A DNA stretch of 64,000 nt from positions 124,001-188,000 of the forward strand of contig MOWL01000028.1 of NCBI GenBank assembly GCA_002110485.1, given 5' to 3'. This DNA comes from Emergomyces orientalis (lineage: Eukaryota; Ascomycota; Eurotiomycetes; Onygenales; Ajellomycetaceae). Made by a program: the position numbers and the translations under genes. Positions 35,489-46,385 of this stretch are shown here, piece by piece. The notes beneath the pieces are model-generated. The model saw nothing but the letters and a program-made list of their open reading frames with translations, had not been told where the DNA came from and ran no database searches. Within the stretch, counting starts at the first letter, position 1. Every line of letters begins with the position of its first letter.

Positions 35489-35949
35489 GATCGCGGCTGC
35501 GCGTATTTAGCAAATTTGCTGGGTACTATTAACTACAAGTATGTATCATTATCATCTTTTTCGTCCAAGATCGGATCAAGTTATGAAATAATACAAAGGC
35601 AGGGAGAGGAAGAGCAGAATTAATGAGCATAACCATGTGGAGCTTGAAAGCATCCCATGAATACTAAGAAAGACTATAATAATAACCTTGCAAAATAAGA
35701 TACGCAACCACTTACACAAAGTTTTTTTTATTTTTTTTATTTTTTTTTTGATTTCGGCACTCTCCAGTTCAATTAGCAAATCATCCGCTGCTTTAGGGAG
35801 AAAAGCAGTCAAAGTGCGTGCTGGGCGGGAAGTCATGAAGAAGAAGGGAAGATAGAGGAGCAGCAGCTTAAAGTAGAACATGCCAGGCGGAATCAGCAGC
35901 AGCCTATCGGGGTTTCAAAAATGGATTGTCACGTGCCCCACTACTTAAC

Positions 35950-36000
35950 CTGATGGAGGTGGAAGGTTGGTTGATTGTACTATCTAGCGGGCGCAGCTCT
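35950..36000 (+). repeat. left arm of a 51-bp inverted repeat
   Basis: Reverse complement of 41128-41178 with one mismatch in 51. The arm runs from CTGATGGAGG to GCGCAGCTCT. The two arms now flank the copia C insertion and a C-type LTR, so they probably belonged to a fold-back element with a short loop. Confidence 0.85.
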
Positions 36001-36103
36001 GTTGGATGATACTAGGGCTACCATAGTCACGTGTCCCCCATTATATAGTTGCCAGCGTGTTCACTAGTTAGTTTAGTTAGGATATAATGCACATTATCTA
36101 TGA
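36000..36103 (+). mobile_element. variant solo LTR of copia family C (104 bp)
   Basis: It resembles the copia C LTR: same start (TGTTGGATGATACTAGGGC against TGTTAGGTGATACTAGGGC) and same end (CTATGA). It also closely matches the 5' LTR of copia C2 (46908-46999). It is not followed by a primer site. No TSD is visible. Confidence 0.65.
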
Positions 36104-36111
36104 GGATGCCC

Positions 36112-36213
36112 TGTTAGGTGATACTAGGGCTACCCGGGTCACATGCCCCACACACACATATATATTTTAGCTAGTTAGGTAGTTCAATATGATAGGCTTG
36201 ATGCACTCTATGA
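36112..36213 (+). repeat. 5' LTR of copia C
   Basis: Starts TGTTAGGTG and ends CTCTATGA; identical to the 3' LTR. The end is not the usual CA. Confidence 0.92.
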
Positions 36214-36228
36214 GGTTATGAGGCCCTC
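36214..36228 (+). promoter_or_regulatory. primer-binding site of copia C
   Basis: GGTTATGAGGCCCTC directly follows the LTR. Its complement contains CTCATAACC, the anticodon loop of initiator tRNA-Met, indicating a half-tRNA primer. The same site occurs in copia C2 at 47000. Confidence 0.75.
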
Positions 36229-36287
36229 TGTTTAATACGCTGCGTTACTGCTATCTATTTCTCTTATACAGCTAGTTCTTGCCTCTC

Positions 36288-39200
36288 ATGGTGAACTTAC
36301 GGTCAGGCAACAGTCCTGATCTTACGAGGGAAAATAAGCCGACTAGGCGAGCGGAACGTACGCCGGAGAATATTGAAAACGAGCCCTTTCCAACCCCCAT
36401 TACAGCCCGTAAATTGCCCGCAAGAGCTCCTTCGGAGGGGTCAAGTGCTGATTTCGAAGATCCAATGTCGGATATGTCGGATACGGGCTCAGATCGCGAT
36501 GAACCCACCCAGGAGGCTCAGGTTGAGCATGATGACTCCTTGAGCGCTGAGACCCGGGCGAGGTTGGAGATTGCGAGGTTGGAGAATGAAACAGCGCGGA
36601 TTAAGGCTGGTGCTGGTGCGGGGGAGCTCGCAGGCGCCAATATGACGGCTTATTTGAAGGCCATTAAGGAGTTTCGACTTACAGTTAAGCTTCTTGAAAA
36701 GCCAGTTCTGCTGCTGGGCTCCATGAACTATCCCATGTGGAGGGATGAGGTTCTTCTCGCGGCGAAGGATTCAGAAACAGATGATATTTTGTTAAATAAG
36801 GAGCTGGCCCCGCCTGAGGGGGTCAGTGAGGACGTTGCGAAGCTCTGGAGGGAGCGGAATAGCTGGCTGCGTAATTATATGTGGTCAGCGATTTCCGCAC
36901 AGGCTAGAACTCATTTTACTATACCGAAGGAGAATCAATTGTCTGCCTATATGCTGTGGTCCATAGTAGAGGAGAACTTCGCTGAACGCCGCGTAGTTCG
37001 CCGGTTTCGTCTTTTCAATGAGTTCCTGGGTATGACGGCTGAGTCTTGCGGGTCGGATCGTGCGTTTATTGAGCGTCTCTTAGCCGTACGAACTGAATAT
37101 AAGCGATTAGATTTTTATATGCCGGATTCCGTCTTCTTTGATCGATTGCTTGCGGGGATTCACAGTAGATGGGCCAATCTCATACGAAATAGGATGGATG
37201 ATATTGAAAAGAGTGGTGAAGATACTCTCCTGGAGGATGATTTTGTGGGTCTATGCCGTGATATTCTGCTTCGATTGCCCTCTGGCGGCAGTTCCTCTTC
37301 TTCAAAGAACACAAAGGCGCCCGTAAATAATGCGAGCAGTATGGATGATGCGGGTGAGAGCCCTGCTCCATCTGCATCAGGCAGGCCAAAATGCTCACAT
37401 TGCGGGATTGTGGGCCATAATGAGGAGAGCTGTTGGAAAAAGCACCCAGAGAAGCGTCCATCAGGTTATTCTAATGAAAAAAGGCGTGGTGGCACCAAGA
37501 AGGATAAGAAGAAGGCCAATAATGAGGATTCTTCCAAGAGCCCCGATGACGGCTCTGCTCCTGTACACAGTACGGTTGAGAAGGTGTTCCATGCTCGTGA
37601 AATCGTCCGTGATGATGATATTGCGGATGAGTGGGTTCTGGACTCGGGGTCTGGCGCTCACGCAACACCACGCAAGGAGCTTGTTAAATGCCATTCAATG
37701 AGCTCCAATGTTAAATTGAAAATGGCGGATGGGACCATTGTTCCAGCTGCGGCCGTTGGTACGGTTGAACTGGCGGTTGATGGGGCGGATGTGTGCCTGG
37801 AAGGTGTGCGATTTGCCCCCGAATTAGAAGCAAATATCGTGAGCTTTGGCAAATTAGTCCGCAAGGGCTATACGTTCAAGCAATTGACATATGGAGAAGC
37901 TCACTCGATTATTATGACCTCTCCCGATCGAATGGTCAGCTTCACTGCTGTTTTGAATGAGAAAGATATCTATGTCATTGAAAAGCCTCCGCAAATCCGA
38001 GATTTGATTCAATTCGCCATGCCTAATGGTGATTTTCGGCCCGTAAATGCTGTGGATGACTCGCTATTGGCTCTGCCATCAATGAATATAAAACCAGTAG
38101 AGCTCACGATGCTGCAATGGCATTTGAAGCTGGGTCATCTTAACCACATGGATATAGCGAAGATGGCCGCGGATCCGCGCATGGGGATGAGGATTAAAGG
38201 CTCCAAGGCTCTGCCTTTTTGTAAAACCTGCGTGCAGGCTAAGATGGCTCGTCCTGCTTTTGAGCCCATGATTAGAAAAGTGAAGCCTGCTGCACGATTA
38301 TTTATTGATCTTGCGGGCGGTGGGCGTACCTTATTCAATGAGGATGGCGTTCCCACGTATGGGGGGGCTGATTATTGGATGAGTATTACGGACGATGCCA
38401 CGAGATATCGGTGGGCCATTTTAATGGCCACCAAGGGTGAAGCAACCGCGAAACTACGGGATTTTATAACAATGATTGAGACCACTGCGCAGCGATGCGT
38501 GGGCTCCTTGCACTGGGATGGTGGTGGAGAATTCAAGAGCGATGAATTAAAAGCTTTTTGTAAACAGCGAGGCATTGCCTATGAGACGACTACGCCATAT
38601 ACCCCACAATCAAATGGTCCAGCGGAACGTGCGAACCGCATAATAATCGAAAGAACTAGGAGCTTGCTATTCGATAGCGGGCAGCCTAGGGACCTATGGG
38701 GTGAGGCCATGCAGGCTGCCGTTATGTTGATCAATATGTCTCCCACCTCTACGAAGCTTTACGGGTGCAAGGAGGGGTCTCCGCTGACCCCCTTTGAAGC
38801 ATGGATGGGGGTGCAGCCCACGGCGAATTGGCTGCATAGATGGGGCTGCAAGGTCTACAAGAAGGATCTGCGAGTTACTAATAAGCTTGCGGATAGAACG
38901 GATGGGAAAGAATGGATCTTTGTGGGTTATCAGGGCCTTCATCAAGTTCGCATATGGGACCCTGATGCACGCAGGTTGGAGATAGCACGAGATGTGGTTT
39001 TTGATGAAGCTCTCGTGGAGGACGTGTCATTCATTAATGCCGCTCTTCCGGCTCCTCATGAGCCAAATAACATACCGGATGAGCTCGATGTTTTGAATCC
39101 TGCGGATGGATGGCAGCACTGTCTCCTGCGGCGCCTGGCAAGGGAGCGGCCGCACATCATGAAGATGCTTGTCAATGGGGATCTGGAGGAGGCCATTGAG

Positions 39201-40886
39201 CCTACCTATCTTATAAACAGTGATGTTGATCTCCTTAATGAGTCTGACGAGCATGCTAATGATAATGGTGATGAGCCCGTGCTTAGTACCCTTACGGACC
39301 GTCCCACGACCTTAGCGGAGGCTCGACGGAGCCCTGATTGGCATCATTGGCTCGAAGCAATGAGGAAGGAGGTCGATATGTTCAATCAAAAGAAAACATA
39401 TGTTATTACTGAGCGGTCCCCGGATATGGATGTTCTTACGGGTAAATGGGTATATGACCGCAAATTAAATAATAAGGGAGAAACCATCCGCTTTCGCGCA
39501 CGATGGGTGGTTCGCGGATTCCTTCAGCAGCGAGGAGTCCATTATACGAAGTCTTACGCTGCCGTTGTCTCTGGTCCTACAACCAGAAGCCTATTCGCGA
39601 TCTCTACGGCTAGGGGATGGAAATCGAAGGCAATTGATTACGTGTCTGCATTCCTTAATGGCGTGCTGCCACAGGAAGAAATGATCTATATGCAGCTCCC
39701 GACGGGCATAAAACATGGCAGGGGCAATCTAGTTGGCCTGGTTCGCCAGAGCCTGTATGGGCTGAAGCAAGCTGCGAGGACGTGGTATTTTCTTGCCACT
39801 GAGCATCTCACTTCGATTGGTTTCCGCATATCACCGTATGACGGCGGATTCCTATATCACCCCATCCGTAAGGTGTATTTGACGCTGCACGTTGATGACT
39901 GCCGCGTTACGGGGCCCAATGAGCATGATATTGACTGGGTTCTCGATGAGATTGCGAAGCGTTTTGACACCAAAAGAATCGACGATGATAAGCCATACTT
40001 AGGTATGGAAATTGCGGGCCGTAATGGTGATTTACTGGTCACGCAAACACGCTATATTGATGAGATCCTTGATGATTTTGGCATGACTGCAATCAATCCG
40101 GCACCAACCCCCATGAATGCTGGCACAAAGCTCCAGTTCTCGCCGGATGAGGATAAGGGCCTTGATGATGATTTTACGGCTACGCGATATCGTCAAGGGC
40201 TTGGGTCTCTTCAATATCTGGTTACAAGCACCAGACCGGATATAATGTTCGCGGTAAATTATTTATCGCGATTCAATTCTCGCCCAAATAAGGAGTGCTG
40301 GGCTGCTTTGAAGCATGTTCTCCGCTATATGAAGAAGACTAGGACTACGGGCATTCTGTATAAGAGGAATATAGGGGACGAAGGGCTGGCTCCCATGGCC
40401 TACGCGGATTCAGATTGGGCGGGTGCAGACCCCCAATATAAATCGACTACGGGCTATATTATAATGATCAATGGAGCTCCCGTATCATGGCGTTCGCAGC
40501 GGCAGATCTCTACGGCGAAGTCCACAACTGAAGCTGAGTATATTGCTGCTAGCGAAGCTGCGTGCGAGCTGATTTGGCTTAAAGATATGCTGCATGATGC
40601 GGGACTGCTTGAGAATGCGGATGGCTATGTTCTTTCCAATAATCTGCATATTGATAATAAAGGTGCCATTGATCTAGCTAACGGCGAGTCTTTAACTAAG
40701 CGCTCGAGGCATATTGAAGTCCGCTACCATATATTACGCGATCTAGTGGCTAAAAAGGAGCTCCTTATTCGGCACGTCAGCTCAACGGAGAATAAGGCGG
40801 ATGGTTTTACGAAGGCGCTGCCTAGGCCCGCATTCAATGCTTTTGTGGCTAATCTTGGCTTGATTGGTTCGGGGGGATCTGCTTAA
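36288..40886 (+). CDS. copia C Gag-Pol polyprotein
   Basis: A single ORF of 1532 residues from ATG at 36288 (upstream in-frame TTG at 36279 not preferred). Gag covers residues 1 to about 440, with a CCHC knuckle CSHCGIVGHNEESC from residue 369. Protease: VLDSGSGAH (D452). The pre-integrase zinc motif starts at H612 (WHLKLGHLNH, CKTC). Integrase catalytic residues are D674 (FIDLAGG), D744 (LHWDGGGEF) and E780 (NGPAERANR), with canonical D-35-E spacing. RT: KWVYDRKLNNKGE to the catalytic HVDD (D1203/D1204). RNase H: YADSDWAG (D1374) and STTEAEYIAASEA. All key residues are present. It encodes everything needed to copy and insert the element from cytoplasmic virus-like particles. Confidence 0.95.
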   Translation: MVNLRSGNSPDLTRENKPTRRAERTPENIENEPFPTPITARKLPARAPSEGSSADFEDPMSDMSDTGSDRDEPTQEAQVEHDDSLSAETRARLEIARLENETARIKAGAGAGELAGANMTAYLKAIKEFRLTVKLLEKPVLLLGSMNYPMWRDEVLLAAKDSETDDILLNKELAPPEGVSEDVAKLWRERNSWLRNYMWSAISAQARTHFTIPKENQLSAYMLWSIVEENFAERRVVRRFRLFNEFLGMTAESCGSDRAFIERLLAVRTEYKRLDFYMPDSVFFDRLLAGIHSRWANLIRNRMDDIEKSGEDTLLEDDFVGLCRDILLRLPSGGSSSSSKNTKAPVNNASSMDDAGESPAPSASGRPKCSHCGIVGHNEESCWKKHPEKRPSGYSNEKRRGGTKKDKKKANNEDSSKSPDDGSAPVHSTVEKVFHAREIVRDDDIADEWVLDSGSGAHATPRKELVKCHSMSSNVKLKMADGTIVPAAAVGTVELAVDGADVCLEGVRFAPELEANIVSFGKLVRKGYTFKQLTYGEAHSIIMTSPDRMVSFTAVLNEKDIYVIEKPPQIRDLIQFAMPNGDFRPVNAVDDSLLALPSMNIKPVELTMLQWHLKLGHLNHMDIAKMAADPRMGMRIKGSKALPFCKTCVQAKMARPAFEPMIRKVKPAARLFIDLAGGGRTLFNEDGVPTYGGADYWMSITDDATRYRWAILMATKGEATAKLRDFITMIETTAQRCVGSLHWDGGGEFKSDELKAFCKQRGIAYETTTPYTPQSNGPAERANRIIIERTRSLLFDSGQPRDLWGEAMQAAVMLINMSPTSTKLYGCKEGSPLTPFEAWMGVQPTANWLHRWGCKVYKKDLRVTNKLADRTDGKEWIFVGYQGLHQVRIWDPDARRLEIARDVVFDEALVEDVSFINAALPAPHEPNNIPDELDVLNPADGWQHCLLRRLARERPHIMKMLVNGDLEEAIEPTYLINSDVDLLNESDEHANDNGDEPVLSTLTDRPTTLAEARRSPDWHHWLEAMRKEVDMFNQKKTYVITERSPDMDVLTGKWVYDRKLNNKGETIRFRARWVVRGFLQQRGVHYTKSYAAVVSGPTTRSLFAISTARGWKSKAIDYVSAFLNGVLPQEEMIYMQLPTGIKHGRGNLVGLVRQSLYGLKQAARTWYFLATEHLTSIGFRISPYDGGFLYHPIRKVYLTLHVDDCRVTGPNEHDIDWVLDEIAKRFDTKRIDDDKPYLGMEIAGRNGDLLVTQTRYIDEILDDFGMTAINPAPTPMNAGTKLQFSPDEDKGLDDDFTATRYRQGLGSLQYLVTSTRPDIMFAVNYLSRFNSRPNKECWAALKHVLRYMKKTRTTGILYKRNIGDEGLAPMAYADSDWAGADPQYKSTTGYIIMINGAPVSWRSQRQISTAKSTTEAEYIAASEAACELIWLKDMLHDAGLLENADGYVLSNNLHIDNKGAIDLANGESLTKRSRHIEVRYHILRDLVAKKELLIRHVSSTENKADGFTKALPRPAFNAFVANLGLIGSGGSA

Positions 40887-40986
40887 TGGATTTAACTAAA
40901 AGTTTTGTACTTAGCTGCTATTTTGATTTTTGATGCCTATGGCGTGGCCTGTGTGCGTGCTCCTGGGGCGCCCTAGCATGGGGGGG

Positions 40987-41088
40987 TGTTAGGTGATACT
41001 AGGGCTACCCGGGTCACATGCCCCACACACACATATATATTTTAGCTAGTTAGGTAGTTCAATATGATAGGCTTGATGCACTCTATGA
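40987..41088 (+). repeat. 3' LTR of copia C
   Basis: 102 bp, identical to the 5' LTR as read; preceded by a G-rich polypurine tract. Confidence 0.92.
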
Positions 41089-41127
41089 TGCCCTTAGTAG
41101 ACCACGTGACCCGCACTCCTATATGAG

Positions 41128-41178
41128 AGAGCTGCGCCCGCTAGATAGTACAATCAATCAACCTTCCACCTCCATCAG
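41128..41178 (-). repeat. right arm of the 51-bp inverted repeat
   Basis: Pairs with 35950-36000 (50 of 51). It directly abuts the truncated start of the copia C2 5' LTR (ATACTAGG) in which copia B inserted. Confidence 0.85.
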
Positions 41179-41186
41179 ATACTAGG

Positions 41187-41608
41187 TGTGAAACATGAGA
41201 TTATCGCCACACATTCATTGGCTAAGACATACACACATGTTCAATTGCCACACTAATTGCCACACGGCGAACTCCGATGGAATCTCCACCAAATACGCCC
41301 TCATCTTCGCTGATCTTTAATATATTCGCCATTACATTGATTTTTCTACAAAGTCAGAGGTATTCAGCTGAGAATATCACGATACGATCAATATAGCATG
41401 TAAATCACTCATATTATTGATGGATAGTTGTTGGGCAGCCTAAAATGGATTCACGGGTATAAATAGCCATGGAAAACCCATAGATATTTAGCAAGAGCAG
41501 AGCTCAGAGCACACAGACCACAATACCATATATCTCAATATATTAATTCCTCCCTATATATGTGCATATTATGCTAGCTCCACTCTCCGTCTTATCCTCC
41601 GTTTCATA
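41187..41608 (+). repeat. 5' LTR of copia B
   Basis: Starts TGTGAAAC, ends GTTTCATA. TSDs of four copies agree on these ends, so the element ends in TA rather than CA. Confidence 0.93.
41458..41465 (+). promoter_or_regulatory. TATA box in the copia B LTR
   Basis: TATAAATA in GGGTATAAATAGCC, the best TATA match in the LTR and present in all four LTR copies. It lies about 150 bp before the LTR end, a suitable place for the pol II start. Confidence 0.55.
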
Positions 41609-41628
41609 GTTATGAGCCCGGGTGCAAC
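41609..41628 (+). promoter_or_regulatory. primer-binding site of copia B
   Basis: GTTATGAGCCCGGGTGCAAC directly follows the LTR. Its complement contains GGGCTCATAAC from the anticodon arm of initiator tRNA-Met, so the primer is inferred to be a cleaved half-tRNA, as known for Drosophila copia. Confidence 0.75.
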
Positions 41629-41741
41629 TACTGCTCTAAAACATTGATTACTGCATATAATATCGCTGCATTCTATACGAACCCTCCCCATTCGCATACA
41701 CTCTATATTAGACCATTCAACACGCCGAAAAAATCGAAAAG

Positions 41742-44700
41742 ATGGCTGTGATGGCTAATGAGATCATTCTCAGGACTAGCAAAGACTGAGATGATTGATA
41801 TGAAGGAGTTCAAATGAAAGCAATGGCTCTAAACTTCCACAAATATACAGATTTAGACGCCAAACACATAGCCCCTCCTATGGAGCCAGAACCTTATGAA
41901 CCAGATACAGAAGAAATACGCTCGGAGATGGTGCATATGCACTTCTACTTATACAAACAGCGTACGGAGACATATAAGATCTATATGAAAGGCGTCAAGG
42001 AACTCTACGATCATATATCAACAACCATAGACCCAAAGCTACAAAGAGCCCTGAAAAAAACACTAGATCCACACCAAATATTGAAGGAATTAAAGAGCTT
42101 CATTGCTCCGACAAAATGTCAAAGAGAGGTTGAACTCACTAATCTCTTTTTAAAGCTTTCCAAGCCATCAGAGGTGCGAAAGCGAGCAGCCGATGAATGG
42201 CTGCTAGAATGAGAGGACTGCCACCGATTAGTCCTCAAATATGATGTTGATGAATTCACCAGCGAACCAGGCAATCTATATAGATTCCTTAATGCAGTGC
42301 AAGCCATACACCCCGAATTCTCGGACTTCCGTCGCCAGGAACTGGAGAACGCCCTAGAGAACGGTGACAAGCCATTAAGTGTACAAAAAATGATCAATCA
42401 CTTCAGATCACACTGTCGGACACGCATCACAGAAGACGAGCCTGAATACTCTAAAAACAATGCAGTATTTGCTACATATCAAGACCAATCCATGAAGGAA
42501 ACAGTGGAAACTCCTAGCAAGGAATTCACTAAGAAATCAAGAGGAAATCAACAAAATAAATGTGTGTGTGGAGGACCACATCTCTATGTCAAATGCTGGG
42601 TCATGAATGCTGAAGAACGCCCGTCCGGGTGAACTCCTTGAAAAGAAATAGAGGATAAGGTTAAAAAGGCTCTAAAAAACAAGCAAATGAAGAAATCTGT
42701 TGACAATGCCTTTGCCAGAGAGAAGAAGACTCTGGCAGTGGCCACTATACACTCTCTGTCAAAGAATGAAGAAACTGATGAATATACAGCTTTGGTTACA
42801 ACCACCTTCACGGCTGAACATGCCAGCGGATACCAATACCCTCTGCGAGATAGCTTTATATACGATACAGGAGTCAATAAGCATGTATGCAATGACCGCA
42901 GCCGCTTTGAGAACTTCGAACCTTGCGAAGGATCCTACCTATATGCAGGAGATTCAAAGATAGCCATTCAAGGCACAGAGCAGGTGTGGTTAGCTGTACA
43001 ATCACCAAAGGGAGTAAGACGAATGCTTCTACTAAATGTGGCATATGTTCCTGGTTTTCACACAAATCTCGCGGCATCCCCTTTCTTCAAGAAGAAGGGA
43101 TTGGGAATTGATGAACTAAATCACACTATAATTGATCAAGATGAGGTTGTGCAATTCAACTTAACCTATGTTCATGAGAAATACGTTCTGGAGTATAAAC
43201 CTCTACCTGAGAATAATACCGCTTTCGCCGTACGATCGGCATTACCGCGGCCACCCACCAACGCCACGGCAGCCCTATGGCATAGGCGCCTGGCACACGC
43301 CGGGCCGGAGGCCCTCACACACATACCCGCCGAAATCGCGGGCTCCGAGATCAACGGGCCGAAAACATCAGAATGTGAAACATGTGCATTAGCGAAGATG
43401 CACAATATCATCTCTCAGAGGCCTATGGCTCGCGGAAGCCGCCCATTTGAAGCTCTACACTTCGATATTATTCATGTGGAAGAGGCATACAATGGCCTTC
43501 GATATATTGCTCATCTATACGATCCGTACACACATCTACATAGAGTAGGGTGTTTAAAACAGAAATCCGATGCATTCGATTTCATACGCAGCACAGCACT
43601 AATAATCAAAAAGCAACTAAATCTCAACGTTCTAAGGATCCATACTGACGGTGAAAAGGCATTATCCTCGCCGTTCATGCAGTGGGTAAAAGAGGAAGGC
43701 ATTCTTCTAGAGCGTTCGGCACCCTATACACCCGAGCAGAATGGAGCCGCAGAACGCTCAGGGGGTATGATTACAAGAACCGCTCGGGCACTACGCATAT
43801 CTGCAAGATTCCCACATAATCTATGGCCTGAAACAACAGAGGCCGCCGCCTACTTACTAAATAGAACGCCCACTAGAGCATTAGGATGGAAATCGCCGAA
43901 TCAAGTCCTCTATGAATACACGAAGAAGGATACAGACATCAACAAAGGCATGGAACTAGCTCATCTGCGAGCATACGGGTGCAAGGCATACATATTGAAT
44001 AAAAAGATCCCTAGAACGATGAAGCTAACTGCCAGAGCAAAAATTGGATTTCTAATTGGATATACTTCCACTAACATTTTCCGAATCTGGCTTCCACAAT
44101 CTCAGGAGATTACAGAATCTCGAGATGTTCTTTTTGATGAAGATACATTCTTTGATCCTCAGAACTTGCCTGAGAAGGATGTACTTGAACTACTGATTCC
44201 CAGGACCATTTCTACACCACTCAGATCAATCAAAGGTATGGATGAAGAGGAGGAGGATGTTCAATTACCATTAATCAGGCTGATGCTGAGAACAGCGGAT
44301 CTCAGCGAACATGGAACCTCCATGGCGGAACAAGCCACCTCAAAATCAATGCATAATGGACCTCTCACGCCCGAACCAACACCTCCACGGCATACCGAGG
44401 CTAGCATGCCACGGCATGCCGATTCACACCTACCACACTACACGCCGGGCAGCTTTCCGGAAGGCGAGCCCGCACACGCACCACAAGCCATGGAACCTCC
44501 ATCCATGAGCCCCCCAACGAGCGGAATACCCGCCATAGACGGACCATCTAATCAGTTAATGGAGTCATTACATGACACAACGATTAGAGCTCCTAGTAGA
44601 GAGATAATAAGCAATGTCTCTCCTTCTAATATAGTGCAAGGAAAGCAAGTGAGAAAACCCAATACAGAACAATCTTCGGCTTATACAACAAGCATGGAAT

Positions 44701-46385
44701 CTTTAATATATACCGCATTTCATGCAGCGTTCATGGGTGGCACACGGGCCGAGCCCACGCCATTGAACCCCCCTAACCTGCCGAAAATCCATAGGGATAC
44801 GCTGCCCCCGCCGCCACGCGGCTGGGCCGCGGCTACAAAACACCCTTTTGCCAGAGAATGGCGTGCGGCCGCTGACATCGAATATAAGGCTCTAGAACAG
44901 CGCCAATGCTGGCAAGAGGTGGAAATACCTTCTGAACCAGAAGTCCGCGCTCTGCCATTGATGTGGGTATACACCTACAAATTCGACACGGACGGCTATC
45001 TAGCTAAATTCAAGGCACGGCTTGTTGTACGAGGGGACCTCGCCAGTAATGAAGCAACAGAGACCTACTCCTGCACTTTAGCAATGAAAATCTTTCGCGT
45101 TCTAATGGCCATGACAGCAGCCTTCGATTTTGAAGCTCATCAATTTGATGCCATTAACGCCTTTCTAAACGCACGAATTGATAAACAAATCTATGTTGTG
45201 CCAGCTCAGGGATACGGCCGCCCCAGTCGCTATCTTCTATTAAAAAGAGCTCTATACGGGCTGCCTGAATCCCCTCTGTTATGGAATAATGAACTCGGAT
45301 CTCAACTTAAGAAGCTTGGACTACACCCCATTAGTGAAGAGCCATGCCTCTATACTAGTGAGAACCTCATGTTATTCTTCTATGTGAATGATATAGTGAT
45401 TCTATACCATAGAGATCACCACGAGGCATTTAACCGATTTAAGCAATCACTAACCATGACATACGACCTAAGGGATATGGGAGATTTGAACTGGTTCCTA
45501 GGAATTCATATCTTACGGGACCGCAATGAGAAAAAGCTCTGGTTATGTCAGGACAGCTATATGGCTAAAATAGCCGCAAAATTCAACCTAGAGCGTCGAA
45601 CACGGTATCGAATGCCTTTATCAAAGGATGAATTCTCTACACACCAATCCTCATACGATGGTGAAGCTTCCCCGCAGGAAATCCATGCATATCAATGCCG
45701 CATTGGATCACTAATCTACCCTGCTGTTGGAACGAGGCCAGATCTCGCATTCGCGGCGAGCGCCCTCGCTGGGTTCATGACGAATCCAGGCCCAAAACAT
45801 TCAGATATGGCAGATCGGGTGATTGCTTTTGCTAATCAAACCAGGCATCTAGCGATTGAGTATAGTGCCCCAAAACCCGGCTCTACTACCCCGGATTTCA
45901 TCATACATGCCGATGCGGCCTATGCAGACGACCCGAACACCCGCTGAAGCACACAAGGAATGGTGTTCTCACTCTTTGGAGGATTAATAGATTGGAAGTC
46001 ATCTAAGCAAAAGACTGTAACCACTTCTTCCACTGAATCTGAGCTTCTTGCCCTATCTTATGCAGCGAAGGAGGCCATATGGTGGGATCGAGTGTTTAAT
46101 CAACTTGGACTGGATACTCAGTGCCATCTAGTTATCCATAATGACAATCGCCAAACCATTCGACTCCTAACAGCCGCCGCACCAATGCTAACCACTAAAC
46201 TACGCCATATTGATGTGCATAATCACTGGCTCCGTGAACAAATAGCCACCGGACGCCTAGCTATTCAATGGGTTGACACAAAAGCCATGATCGCTGATGG
46301 AATGACCAAGGCACTCGGAGGCCAAAAACACGCCGAATTCATACAAATGCTCGGATTAACTGATATAGGCGCCCAAATTGAATAA
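41742..46385 (+). pseudogene. copia B gag-pol frame with six in-frame TGA codons
   Basis: One frame of 1548 codons from ATG 41742 to TAA 46385, with no frameshift. Interruptions are TGA at 41787, 41796, 42210, 42630, 42639 and 45945. Alignment to copia B2 puts Trp at several (KDWDIWY, LREWEDC-like, PSGWTP), and the last sits where copia elements have Arg or a similar residue (NTR*STQG). The order is Gag, zinc knuckle CVCGGPHLYVKC, protease YDTGVNKHVCND, integrase (HFDIIHVEE, IHTDGEK, EQNGAAERSGG), RT (VYTYKFDTDG, catalytic FYVND, i.e. VND in place of VDD) and RNase H (HADAAYADD, SSTESELLALS). The VND change and the TGAs suggest loss of function, unless UGA is decoded. Confidence 0.85.

Larger units (their letters stand above)
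36112..41088 (+). mobile_element. intact Ty1/copia element C with 102-bp LTRs, TSD TGCCC
   Basis: Complete element of 4977 bp. Both LTRs (36112-36213 and 40987-41088) are 102 bp and read identical. The 5-bp TSD TGCCC is perfect (36107-36111 and 41089-41093). A primer site, one uninterrupted gag-pol ORF and a G-run polypurine tract (about 40978-40986) are all in place. LTR identity and the open frame indicate a very recent insertion and a potentially active element. The LTR is unusually short for a copia element. Confidence 0.95.

Noticed and set aside
35576..35881. 101-codon minus-strand ORF (MTSRPARTLTAFLPKAADDLL...) upstream of RAD14
   Set aside because: Second half is low-complexity Lys/Ile from an A/T run and then hydrophobic; no recognised family. 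It could be a gene start truncated at an intron, but there is no supporting evidence.
41742..46385. Idea that the nuclear code of this organism reads UGA as Trp
   Set aside because: UGA is used as a plausible true stop (gypsy pol, LINE A and C ORFs), and the host URA3 and RAD14 use only standard codons; read-through or mutation bias is enough.
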